NCBI GenBank assembly: GCA_009731375.1
Contig: BJOX01000114.1
Location: 618,721-682,720, forward strand
Direction: 5' to 3'
DNA: 64,000 nucleotides
DNA from: Paulinella micropora
Lineage: Eukaryota > Cercozoa > Imbricatea > Euglyphida
Under the pieces are notes generated by a model. That model was not told the DNA's origin. It saw nothing but the letters and a program-made list of their open reading frames with translations, and did no database searches. Both the position numbers and the translations under genes were made by a program. The number at the start of each line of letters is the position of its first letter. Within the stretch, counting starts at the first letter, position 1. Below, in pieces: positions 9,346 to 18,077 of the stretch.

Positions 9346-9393
9346 GATGTTTTATGAACCTTCTTTTGGAAAAAGATTTGTGAATAAAATATC
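9346..9393 (-). repeat. Inverted repeat H after the polymerase stop
   Basis: Arms GATGTTTTAT and ATAAAATATC. On the minus strand it starts one base after the polymerase TAA (9395-9397). Confidence 0.8.
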
Positions 9394-9394
9394 A

Positions 9395-12300
9395 TTAGTA
9401 TCCGTATGGTAATGTCGTGATCTGGTTTTCTTTTAGAGGTTGAATTACTCTTTTAGTGTAAGTAAATGAAAATATCTTTTGTAAATGCTCTGACGTAATT
9501 GTTTTTGTCTTTTTGTTTCTTGTTATTTTGCTGTTGGTGTGTATGATTACATTTCCAGCCTCTGCTACATTCTTTGCTATACACTTTTCTCCTTTTGTTT
9601 CTAGTAGGTCTTCTAATTCTTCATATGCCTTTTTAGATAGTTCAGTGTCTTGTACTTTCAATCCATTGCTTATGATACTAAACATATTAACCAAGTTCAA
9701 TTTTTTACAAGTCTCGTAATTCATTGAAAATCCTTTTAATTTCATTTTGGTTGTTCCATCATTTAGTATGTAGCCGTATGATTTAGGTCCTGCTCCAATA
9801 AATGTGGTTATCTTTCTGCTTACCTTCGTCTTTTTGTCTATCAATTCGTCTGTCCATTGTCCCAATAAATCACCAGTCGGTATTGTTGTCTGTCCTTCTT
9901 TCTCATCTACGGAATAAATTACGCTGTCTGTGTCGTGATATAACACTCTATTACCTAATCTGTCCATCATATCATACAATCTCATTTGCGCATGTGCTGT
10001 TGTAAATAGTGCTACACAGATATTTGTATTGTAGGGGTCAGATACTTTTTCAGGGTGTAGGTTGTAAGATAGTTCTAGGCATTCTTTGTTTATCATATTG
10101 ATAGATACTTCATTTATCTTCTTGTCATTTAGTATTTTGAATAGTTCGGCTTCACTCCTTATGATTTTTGTTTGTGTCTTGTTGTTTTGTTGTCCAAATT
10201 TTCCCCATAGTGAGTTAAGACATAGTTTCGCTACTGCCCTTCTTCCTTCATTCTTTTCAATCTTGCTTTTGTCCAATTTGATTTTCATTTTTTCTTCATA
10301 GTCCTTAATGTAATTGTCTTTGTCTTCTTCTGTAATGACATTTGATGGATAGCCACTTGATTCCTGTTTCACTCTTAGAAAGGTCTTAATATATTCTTTG
10401 AATAGTTCAGTTGTCTGTTCATTCCAATGCCATAACTCATAAGTTTTGATCAGTCTGTAGCCTTTTTGTATGGCTTTGTAAATAAGTGGTGTTGCCCATG
10501 TGCCTGTAAGTGTTCTCTCTTCGTCTGTGTGTTGGCATTTGTCTTGTAATCCTTCCTTTCCACATTTATTACATAGATAATACATCATCTTTCCTCTGTC
10601 TTGACATGGTAGAACAGGATGAATTAGTCCTCTAGGCGGAAGTATTTTTATTTTTGCTACACCAAATGCTGTTTTATTATTCAACATATCATAGGCATCT
10701 TTTCCTCTTATTGCTTGGTGATGTTTCACAGGATATGGGTCATAGTACATGACAGTCGGATAGAGAGAGCACACATCTATATACTTGGCATACTGATATT
10801 CACTCATAGATTTCCAGTATAGAGATAGAGCATTCGTCCTTCCACCAAACATTGCATGTCGTGGATTGATTGCTTCTTGCTCAATTAATGTCTCTTCTAT
10901 TTCTCCTTTGAATTCTTCCTTTGTTCGTATNNNNNNNNNNNNNNNNNNNNNNNNNNNNNNNNNNNNNNNNNNNNNNNNNNNNNNNNNNNNNNNNNNNNNN
11001 NNNNNNNNNNNNNNNNNNNNNNNNNNNNNNNNNNNNNNNNNNNNNNNNNNNNNNNNNNNNNNNNNNNNNNNNNNNNNNNNNNNNNNNNNNNNNNNNNNNN
11101 NNNNNNNNNNNNNNNNNNNNNNNNNNNNNNNNNNNNNNNNNNNNNNNNNNNNNNNNNNNNNNNNNNNNNNNNNNNNNNNNNNNNNNNNNNNNNNNNNNNN
11201 NNNNNNNNNNNNNNNNNNNNNNNNNNNNNNNNNNNNNNNNNNNNNNNNNNNNNNNNNNNNNNNNNNNNNNNNNNNNNNNNNNNNNNNNNNNNNNNNNNNN
11301 NNNNNNNNNNNNNNNNNNNNNNNNNNNNNNNNNNNNNNNNNNNNNNNNNNNNNNNNNNNNNNNNNNNNNNNNNNNNNNNNNNNNNNNNNNNNNNNNNNNN
11401 NNNNNNNNNNNNNNNNNNNNNNNNNNNNNNNNNNNNNNNNNNNNNNNNNNNNNNNNNNNNNNNNNNNNNNNNNNNNNNNNNNNNNNNNNNNNNNNNNNNN
11501 NNNNNNNNNNNNNNNNNNNNNNNNNNNNNNNNNNNNNNNNNNNNNNNNNNNNNNNNNNNNNNNNNNNNNNNNNNNNNNNNNNNNNNNNNNNNNNNNNNNN
11601 NNNNNNNNNNNNNNNNNNNNNNNNNNNNNNNNNNNNNNNNNNNNNNNNNNNNNNNNNNNNATGATTGGTGTGCTGTCGTCGAAATATTGACTTTCAGAAT
11701 GATTGATAATATGTGTTCCTGTCTCTTGATTTGCTTCAAAATCAAAGAATACATATTTGGTTGATGGTTCATGTATCACTTTTTTCTTTAACTCACATTG
11801 GTGTGATAGAGGTTTTAATTCTTTGCAGTTCCTACATTTTTCATATCCACATTTATGTTCTCCTTTGTAAGTCTTAGCACAAGTGATATATTTTTTCTTT
11901 GTGTCACATAACTTATTTTGTTTATGATTATTGAAACATTCATCATTCGGAAACTTTCTATTACACTCATTACACATTTTCCATTTCAAAATATTGTCAT
12001 ATCCTTTACATCCATCGGTTAGACATATATTACATTTGAATTCACATGCGTGATTATGTTCGTATCCCCTCATACATTTCTCGCAAAAGTTTCGTTTTGA
12101 TAAGAATGCTTTCATGCTTGTTATGGTGTCGTAATGGTTCATTGTTTTTAGTATGCATATGTTCCTTTTGTCCTTCATCTCAGTCTTATAAACTATTTTG
12201 TCTGGATATTCAACAATAACAATGTTGTAGTCAATGTGCTTAGCAAACTCACTAATTTCAGAAAGCCCTCACAAATCTTTCATGACACCAGCCTCCTCGT

Positions 12301-13111
12301 GCAGTTTGTTTGCTAGTTCATCTTGAATTCTGCGTCCATCCTTGATTTGTGAATACTTTGGATGCTTTTCTATTTTTGCCTTTGCTACAACTATTGCCCT
12401 TCCCAAACATATGTTGTCGTCATTGTTTATTCGTATTACACCTTTCTTTTTATACATGTCTGTTTCAGTTATTGCTTTCAATCTTGCTCCTCCTTCAGGC
12501 ATTCTCACGCCCACAAAATTGAAATCAATCAATTCCATAGTTGCTCCTTCTTCGTCCATATAGTTTTCGTCGTTTGATTGCAGTATAGATTCTAATCTAG
12601 TCAGTATATCTTCTAAATTGAAATCTTTTACTTTTATTAATTTTTGGTTTTGAACATTCCAAGTTGAAGGAATAGCACTAACACTTATTTGTATTAAGTC
12701 ATTATCTTTGTAAAGTGTTTTAAAGTCTTCAATTATGGATCCTATCATACCAATAATACCATCTAATGGAAACTTTTTCACTTTTTGCGTCATTGATTTA
12801 CTTAACTTAATTGTATATACAGATTGACCCACAGGTAGTTTGTGTTCAGTGTCTTTTCTTATTAGTTTATATCCATTGAACTCTATTACTTGTGGCTCAA
12901 CATATTTTCGTTCCCTTTGTTTTCGCTCAGGTTCAGAATAAAACCTTTCAGGGTCAGATAGTGCTCCCCTTGTCGTTGTTATGTCATAAAACCTAGTTCC
13001 GTTTAACTTTTTAACATATAACTTGTTTTGCCTTATCTGATATGTTATTTTTGCTTCCGCAAACTTGTCCAAGTTCCATGTGTGTCCGCCATAGTCGATG
13101 GTGTTCGCCAT
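9395..13111 (-). pseudogene. polB: Protein-primed family B DNA polymerase, interrupted by in-frame TGA and a gap
   Basis: ATG 13111 (MANTIDYGGHTW) aligns with the start of the intact element 2 polymerase. Visible parts include the N-terminal region, a Cys/His-rich segment (NFCEKCMRGYEHNHAC and following CxxC pairs), exonuclease motif I (FDFEANQETG), polymerase motif A (CSLYPTVMYYDPYP), motif B (KLCLNSLWGKFG), motif C (YHDTDSVIY) and the C-terminal TLPYGY. A TGA at 12269-12271 interrupts the frame where element 2 has a Cys codon; the same frame continues on both sides. 730 N hide the rest of the exonuclease domain and the nuclease-like insert. Family role: replication of the linear element from a protein primer. 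This copy is probably inactive. Confidence 0.9.
10931..11660. other. Assembly gap (730 N)
   Basis: Run of N inside the polymerase pseudogene. Frames on both sides belong to the same gene. Confidence 1.
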
Positions 13112-13139
13112 ATATTGATTGGAATATATTTTTTCCAAA

Positions 13140-13161
13140 AAATATTTTTATTTTATATATA

Positions 13162-13199
<38 letters not shown>

Positions 13200-13239
13200 T
13201 ATCTTATATTTAATATGAAATTCAAATTTTTTTCAGGTC
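13140..13239. promoter_or_regulatory. AT-rich spacer with (TA)n
   Basis: Contains a perfect (AT)n run at about 13166-13193 between the polymerase start and the end of the next minus-strand gene. Plausible promoter of the polymerase by position and composition only. Confidence 0.35.
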
Positions 13240-13455
13240 TCAATTTCCCCCGACGATATTCTGGAGTCTAATAAGGTCAGCCTTGGTTTTTTCTCTTTTC
13301 TCTTTAGATTTTCTCAATATGTCTGCCTTGTTTTTTTGATAATATTCTTTTGCTCTCATAAGTGATTTCTCTTTATTTCTTCTTTGATACTCTCTCATAT
13401 GTTCAGCGTGTTTTGCCCTTGCCTCCTCCGCAGTATATGTTGGATGTCTTCCCAT
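13240..13455 (-). CDS. Small basic coiled-coil protein
   Basis: 71 residues, MGRHPTYTAEEARAKHAEHM..., with repeated basic helix units (YQRRNKEK, YYQKNKADILRKSKEKR). Such RYxKNKEK-like helices are common in small DNA-virus and giant-virus proteins of unknown function, sometimes beside nuclease domains. There is no counterpart at this place in element 2, which has zinc-finger genes there. A TA-rich 36-bp divergent spacer separates it from a small plus-strand frame. Confidence 0.55.
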   Translation of the reverse strand: MGRHPTYTAEEARAKHAEHMREYQRRNKEKSLMRAKEYYQKNKADILRKSKEKREKTKADLIRLQNIVGGN

Positions 13456-13491
13456 TTATATTATATATAATATATTTTTTATTATATTTAA

Positions 13492-13626
13492 ATGGAAATT
13501 AATCAAACTCGCAACAGGAGAAGACTTTCATTTTTTCAAAAAAAGATAACTAAGTCTAGCACAGCAGTAAAAACTAAGAGACTGGTTTTGATGTCTCTTC
13601 GTGTTGATTTGGAAAAAGATAGATGA
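13492..13626 (+). CDS. Possible 44-residue basic protein
   Basis: ATG 13492 to TGA 13624: MEINQTRNRRRLSFFQKK..., rich in Lys/Arg. Supported only by its placement opposite a TA-rich divergent spacer. Its interior overlaps an inverted repeat (AAAAAAAGATAACT at about 13540 against AGTTATCTTTTTTT at about 13626), so it may be non-coding. Confidence 0.25.
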   Translation: MEINQTRNRRRLSFFQKKITKSSTAVKTKRLVLMSLRVDLEKDR

Positions 13627-13769
13627 GTTATCTTTTTTTTAGAGTTTGAGAGAAATTCAAACATGGACTATTTATTGATTAAGAATGCTTATATTGAATT
13701 TGGATAAAATTATATATATTTTTATTGAAATTAATAGTAAGACGAATTTATATGAAAATAGCCTTATTT

Positions 13770-13811
13770 TATATAAAAAGATAACTGTGCTATAGTGGTA
13801 CCTATAGTAGT
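13770..13811 (-). repeat. Probable right terminal repeat of element 1
   Basis: Read inward from 13811 on the minus strand it starts ACTACTATAGGTACCACT, then AGCACA. Element 2 starts AGTAGTATAGGGTGCCACTT and then GGCACA. The two share the layout AxTAxTATAGG...CCACT...GCACA. The next six host bases (13812-13817) are TGTATG, identical to the target site of element 2. No second copy was found at the left. Confidence 0.6.
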
Positions 13812-13866
13812 TGTATGTATGTATGTATGTATGTATGTATGTATGCATGCATGTATGCATGTACGC

Positions 13867-13897
<31 letters not shown>

Positions 13898-14240
13898 TGT
13901 ATGCATGATGTATGCATGTATGCATATGTATTTATGCATGTATATGTATGTATGTATGTATCTAGTGTATCTAGTGTATGTATGTATGTATGTATGTATG
14001 TATGTATGTATGTATGTATGTATATGTATGTATGTATGTACATACATACATACATATAGATACAATCTACATACATACATACTATTACATATATATACAT
14101 ATGTCATACATACATACATAAAATTTAGTACAATTACATACATACATACATACATACAAACATACATACATACATACACATACATACATACATACATACA
14201 TACATACATTACATACATACATACATACATGTATATGATA
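13812..14240. repeat. TATG/CATA tetranucleotide array
   Basis: (TATG)n with interspersed GCATGCATG to about 14040, then (CATA)n, so the array inverts and can fold back on itself. All long frames here are poly-(Met-Tyr-Val-Cys) or poly-(His-Thr-Tyr-Ile) artefacts. Confidence 0.95.
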
Positions 14241-14890
14241 TATACGATACATACGATACAGACAGACAAGACAGACAGTGCAGACAAATTTTTTTCACTT
14301 CTAAGTCACTGACACTGCGAACTTCACGGGCAGTGGCTTAAAAACAGTTCGCTTTGGTTAGCAACGAAAAGGCACTACTAAGGATATTTCAGGAATTCTC
14401 TGAGGTCAGGCCTGAACAAAACCTTTTCACCAACTTTCCTTACTTTCCAACTTTTCCAACTTTCCAAACTTTTCAGTTTTTTGTAAGGGTGGGGGGGGGG
14501 AGTGGGGAGAGTGGGGAGTCCTTGGAAAGCTCTTCAGCTCAACTTTCCCAAAATTTAGTACGTATATTATACCCCTGCCGAAGTTGCGGTAGAAGATCAA
14601 TGCCCTTCGGGCTAACGATTTGTATGGATGACCAGAGGTCACTTGTAAAAGTAACTTCATTAAATCAAAGGCAAAGGCAAAGAAATAAAACTGATGGGTG
14701 TACATATGGTGGGTGGTATATGAATGTGATATGTGTGGATATCCTCCATTGCGGAGCATGGTGGACAGGGTGTGGAAAGCATGAGAGAATGTTTGATTGA
14801 CTGGTCTGGTGTACCTGGCTTTGAAGTTCGTCTATGCGTCATAAACATAAGTACTAACATAGGACGTACAAAGTACGAACATTCTTTCGT
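14241..14890. other. Unique spacer between the two elements, no gene supported
   Basis: Mixed sequence with a small inverted repeat (AAGTCACTG at about 14302 against CAGTGGCTT at about 14332), a CTTTCC-rich stretch and a G-run near 14493. No frame shows recognisable protein features. Confidence 0.6.
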
Positions 14891-14901
14891 GTGTATGTAT
14901 G

Positions 14902-14933
<32 letters not shown>

Positions 14934-15013
14934 CATATGTATGTATGTATGACACACATACATACATACATGCATACACATACATACATACATAATGTAT
15001 GTATGTATGTATG
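14891..15013. repeat. TATG/CATA array flanking element 2 (left)
   Basis: Same repeat as at 37033 onward; the two were one array before element 2 inserted. Confidence 0.9.
15008..15013. repeat. 6-bp target-site duplication, left copy (TGTATG)
   Basis: Directly precedes the first base of the left terminal repeat. The same six bases follow the right terminal repeat. 6-bp duplications are usual for Polintons. The array context means one match could also arise by chance. Confidence 0.7.
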
Positions 15014-15110
15014 AGTAGTATAGGGTGCCACTTCGGCACACTTTTTCAATACACGCCCCCGCCACACAGAGACACACCCCGGCCGGCCCGCGCGGGACAA
15101 AATGGCAATT
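15014..15110 (+). repeat. Left terminal inverted repeat, 97 bp
   Basis: Starts AGTAGTATAGGGTGCCACTT. It matches the reverse complement of 36936-37032 base for base by eye. It contains a small hairpin (GTGCC-ACTTC-GGCAC, about 15026-15040) and a GC-rich part (GGCCGGCCCGCGCGGG), much richer in GC than the rest of the element. Confidence 0.95.
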
Positions 15111-15393
15111 TCCAAAAAAAAGCGGAAACGGTTAATAAAATGACACACATAGTCTTTCTCAACATTGAACACAGTCACAGCTGTCAATTTGCGAAAAAAG
15201 AAATATAAAGGGTTTTGCGGTTTTTTTTTGTTGAAGTTGCTGTTAGATAGAAAAACGAAATATAATTTATCAGCCAATACTTCAATGCGACGTGTCGTTC
15301 GTTTTGTGCGACGCATTGTTTTGCTCTTTTGCGTCGTCGTTCTTTTTTTGCGAGCAATAAGTGCCTCATCCATATTATATATTATATTATATT
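15111..15393. promoter_or_regulatory. Subterminal region with palindrome
   Basis: No credible gene. Contains a near-perfect inverted repeat (AATGCGACG at 15284 against CGACGCATT ending 15317) and a TATAT-rich stretch (15371-15393) just before the first gene. Could hold the promoter of that gene or a replication or packaging signal; the latter is speculation. Confidence 0.4.
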
Positions 15394-15882
15394 ATGTCAT
15401 TAAATCTTATCCCAAATAATGTTAAAGATAAATATATGTGGAAAGAACAGTTTGAAATAAATAGATATAGTTTAAGCAAGTTAAATGAATTGAAAATAAA
15501 GGCAGATAAAGAGATTGAAAAAGACGAAGCGATAATTGAGAATATGAAGAAAGAGTTGATGAATAAGAAGGAGAGGCGAGATGCGATAAAAGAGACGATA
15601 GATGAAAGAGAGAAGGAGAGAGAAGAGATAGAAGAAGACTTGATGGAGGATAGACGAAAGAAGATGAAGAGAAGAAAGATTGAGAATGAAATAAAATTGA
15701 TGAAGCATTGGAAGAAGCAGAATAGAGGAATGATAGAGGCAGAGGAGTTAGTTAAGATGGAGAAAATGATTGAAAGAGGAACGACATTTACGGAAGCATG
15801 CATGATGATGAAGAGATTAGATGAAATAGGGTTAGACGTAGGGGACGGTGATAGAAATATGAATAGGGCTTGTAGGGGATAG
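15394..15882 (+). CDS. Coiled-coil protein, first gene of element 2
   Basis: ATG 15394 (MSLNLIPNNVKDKY) is chosen over an upstream in-frame ATG at 15361 that lies within the TATAT stretch. 162 residues, dominated by an uninterrupted charged helix (Lys/Glu/Arg heptads, about 15-115), then EELVKMEKMIERGTTFTEACM and a Gly/Asp-rich tail. Homologous in layout and tail motif to 8509-9000 in element 1. No catalytic motif. The position next to the terminal repeat is conserved as far as element 1 allows. Role unknown; a DNA-end or terminal-protein-related function is only a guess. Confidence 0.75.
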   Translation: MSLNLIPNNVKDKYMWKEQFEINRYSLSKLNELKIKADKEIEKDEAIIENMKKELMNKKERRDAIKETIDEREKEREEIEEDLMEDRRKKMKRRKIENEIKLMKHWKKQNRGMIEAEELVKMEKMIERGTTFTEACMMMKRLDEIGLDVGDGDRNMNRACRG

Positions 15883-16011
15883 TTGAATATTATTTATATG
15901 AGGGCAATATTTTCAAAAGCATAATTTTATATAAAGTCCTGGGCAAGACATTAAACTACCCCTACATAAACACACATATTTGTCCCTCTATGTGTGTTTG
16001 TGTAGGTCGCG

Positions 16012-16489
16012 ATGCCGCCGAAGAAGAAGGAAGAAGAGCCAGCTCCAGCTCCTCAGGTAATACAATCTCTTTTCTTTGTTGATGTTGTTATTGCATTGAT
16101 GTTTGTTTTTGTAGGAGCCTGCTGCGCCTGTTGCTGAGGAAAAAAAAGTTGATATGTTTAATGAAATCACAGCAGGAATGGCCTTGATGAACACGGGGGG
16201 CACAGATGGAAAGAACAAAGGAAGAAAAGGAACACCGGAAAATAATTACTTCATTAGTGGAGAGGAAAAAAAACTTGTGATTTCTTACGTGCAAGTAGAT
16301 GGAAGCACAGCTATCAGAGCATTGGGGTTGAAAACTACTATAACTGCCATCCGCACGAATGATCTTGTGTGGGTCGTTTATCTAAAAGATAATTCCACTT
16401 TTTTTTCTCCGAGCTTGAGCAACATTCAATCTGTTCTCGCAAACAAACTTGATCAAGTCGCAAAGATCATTCCAGCGAAAATGGCATGA
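16012..16489 (+). CDS. MPPKKK-type protein with a 58-nt intron
   Basis: Exon 1 is 16012-16056 (MPPKKKEEEPAPAPQ). The intron 16057-16114 runs from CAG|GTAATA to TTTTTGTAG|GAG. Exon 2 is 16115-16489. The intron is not a multiple of three and is required to join the Lys/Pro/Ala-rich head to the long downstream frame, giving 139 residues. The C-terminal part (about 25-139: MFNEITAGMALMNTGG..., YFISGEEKKLVISYVQVDG..., DLVWVVYLKDNS) looks like a folded alpha/beta domain of unknown family. TTTGTGTAG just before the ATG (about 15997-16005) may be a second acceptor. The MPPKKK start suggests nuclear targeting. Counterpart in position: 7997-8293. Confidence 0.65.
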
Positions 16490-16580
16490 TCAATTTCCTT
16501 GACAAAAAACTTAATTAAACAAAAACTAAGGTCAATGGTAGAAAATATTTCATTGAATAAGTAATACTTTTTACAATTGA

Positions 16581-17227
16581 NNNNNNNNNNNNNNNNNNNN
16601 NNNNNNNNNNNNNNNNNNNNNNNNNNNNNNNNNNNNNNNNNNNNNNNNNNNNNNNNNNNNNNNNNNNNNNNNNNNNNNNNNNNNNNNNNNNNNNNNNNNN
16701 NNNNNNNNNNNNNNNNNNNNNNNNNNNNNNNNNNNNNNNNNNNNNNNNNNNNNNNNNNNNNNNNNNNNNNNNNNNNNNNNNNNNNNNNNNNNNNNNNNNN
16801 NNNNNNNNNNNNNNNNNNNNNNNNNNNNNNNNNNNNNNNNNNNNNNNNNNNNNNNNNNNNNNNNNNNNNNNNNNNNNNNNNNNNNNNNNNNNNNNNNNNN
16901 NNNNNNNNNNNNNNNNNNNNNNNNNNNNNNNNNNNNNNNNNNNNNNNNNNNNNNNNNNNNNNNNNNNNNNNNNNNNNNNNNNNNNNNNNNNNNNNNNNNN
17001 NNNNNNNNNNNNNNNNNNNNNNNNNNNNNNNNNNNNNNNNNNNNNNNNNNNNNNNNNNNNNNNNNNNNNNNNNNNNNNNNNNNNNNNNNNNNNNNNNNNN
17101 NNNNNNNNNNNNNNNNNNNNNNNNNNNNNNNNNNNNNNNNNNNNNNNNNNNNNNNNNNNNNNNNNNNNNNNNNNNNNNNNNNNNNNNNNNNNNNNNNNNN
17201 NNNNNNNNNNNNNNNNNNNNNNNNNNN
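16581..17227. other. Assembly gap (647 N)
   Basis: Hides the C-terminal part of the element 2 integrase. The sequence left of the gap (16490-16580) is AT-rich and shows no gene end I can assign. Confidence 1.
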
Positions 17228-17549
17228 TTTCTTATTGTTCTAATAAATCTATCTACTATACCCATAGTTCGGTGGTCGCCAACTTCGTTAGTTGTATGTT
17301 GAATTCCGTTCTCTTTGAAGTATTCTGCGACTTGTCCTTTATATTCACTGCCGTTGTCGGAAGTAATCCTTTTAGGTTTCGGCATTTTTTTTAAACCCTC
17401 TAATACTTCTCCTGTTGTTTTATTTTTTATCGGTTCAATCCAGCCACGACGAGAATAAACATCAATCATTACTAATCCAAAGTTGTAGTTTTTGTTTCCT
17501 TTCTTAGTAGCTATTTTAGACATATCCATTAAGTCAATAAACACTTGGC
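17228..17549 (-). CDS. Retroviral-type (rve) integrase, C-terminal part in gap
   Basis: The visible core matches 6845-7768: VFIDLMDMSK (first Asp), LVMIDVYSRRGWIEPIKNK, ITSDNGSEYKG (second Asp) and GIVDRFIRTIR with Asp at the expected Glu position, again 35 residues after the second Asp. No ATG lies at a sensible N-terminus. The frame is open upstream without Met to about 17693 (acidic, EEGEEESPQDKEELEKKK), overlapping the neighbouring gene in another frame. Translation may therefore depend on a start hidden by an error, on splicing, or on frameshifting from the upstream gene. The region after the core is in the 647-N gap. Confidence 0.8.
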
Positions 17550-17990
17550 TTAATGGTTCTGGCTCAGGGGATAGTATAGTATTCCATTTTTTAGGGGTCT
17601 TAGATTGATGGTGTATTTCAGAAGCTTCTTCAATTTTCTTTTTTTCAAGTTCTTCCTTATCTTGCGGAGACTCCTCTTCGCCTTCTTCTGTTTAGTCTTT
17701 AATTTAATACCCGCAACCCGTCGGGCAACGATATCTACGAAATCCTGTTCAACCTCTTCATCCGAGCTACTTTCCTCACTTATCTCACCGTCTCTACCAT
17801 TAATGAGGTCCTTAGCCAACTGTTTCTTGGCCGTATGTTCCATCTTTTCATCATTGGTCATTTCTTTCACATTCTTCGCCTCTTCCTCCGCTAGTAGTTC
17901 CCTAGCCCTCTCAATCTTCCTTTGCTTAGCCTTTTCCTTTCGCCTCGCATTCGCGATTTTAAGATTTTCTACCGAAGATTTACCCGGCAT
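17550..17990 (-). CDS. Basic/acidic low-complexity protein upstream of integrase
   Basis: 146 residues from ATG 17990 (MPGKSSVENLKIANARRK). A charged helix comes first, then an acidic patch (ISEESSSDEEVEQD, about 73-86), then a very basic tail. The element 1 counterpart (6121-6645) has the same order. From about 17693 onward the integrase frame overlaps and looks at least as coding-like as this one, so the true C-terminus is uncertain. Divergent from the fibre gene with an 87-bp spacer. No family recognised. Confidence 0.55.
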   Translation of the reverse strand: MPGKSSVENLKIANARRKEKAKQRKIERARELLAEEEAKNVKEMTNDEKMEHTAKKQLAKDLINGRDGEISEESSSDEEVEQDFVDIVARRVAGIKLKTKQKKAKRSLRKIRKNLKKRKLKKLLKYTINLRPLKNGILYYPLSQNH

Positions 17991-18077
17991 ACTGTCTACG
18001 ACCGTAGGTTGGTACTTGTTTGCTATGGGTTGTTATATTTTCCTAAATATAATATTTTAATTAAGATAATATATACA

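Larger units (their letters stand above)
2102..13811. mobile_element. Element 1: degraded, rearranged Polinton/Maverick-type element
   Basis: Carries homologues of six genes of element 2: small TM protein, S74 fibre, basic protein, integrase, coiled-coil protein and family B polymerase. It lacks capsid, ATPase, protease and lipase genes. The fibre-to-coiled-coil block is inverted relative to the polymerase compared with element 2. The polymerase and fibre genes have in-frame stops, and two small genes are frameshifted. The right end, reading inward ACTACTATAGGTACC, resembles the start of element 2's terminal repeat and abuts TGTATG. No left terminal repeat was found, so the left limit (start of the first inverted repeat) is approximate. 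Confidence 0.75.

Noticed and set aside
13811-14312. Long open frames on both strands in TATG/CATA arrays here and at 37000-44960
   Set aside because: They are translations of period-four or period-six repeats (Met-Tyr-Val-Cys or His-Thr-Tyr-Ile), with all frames open; no start, domain or codon signal.
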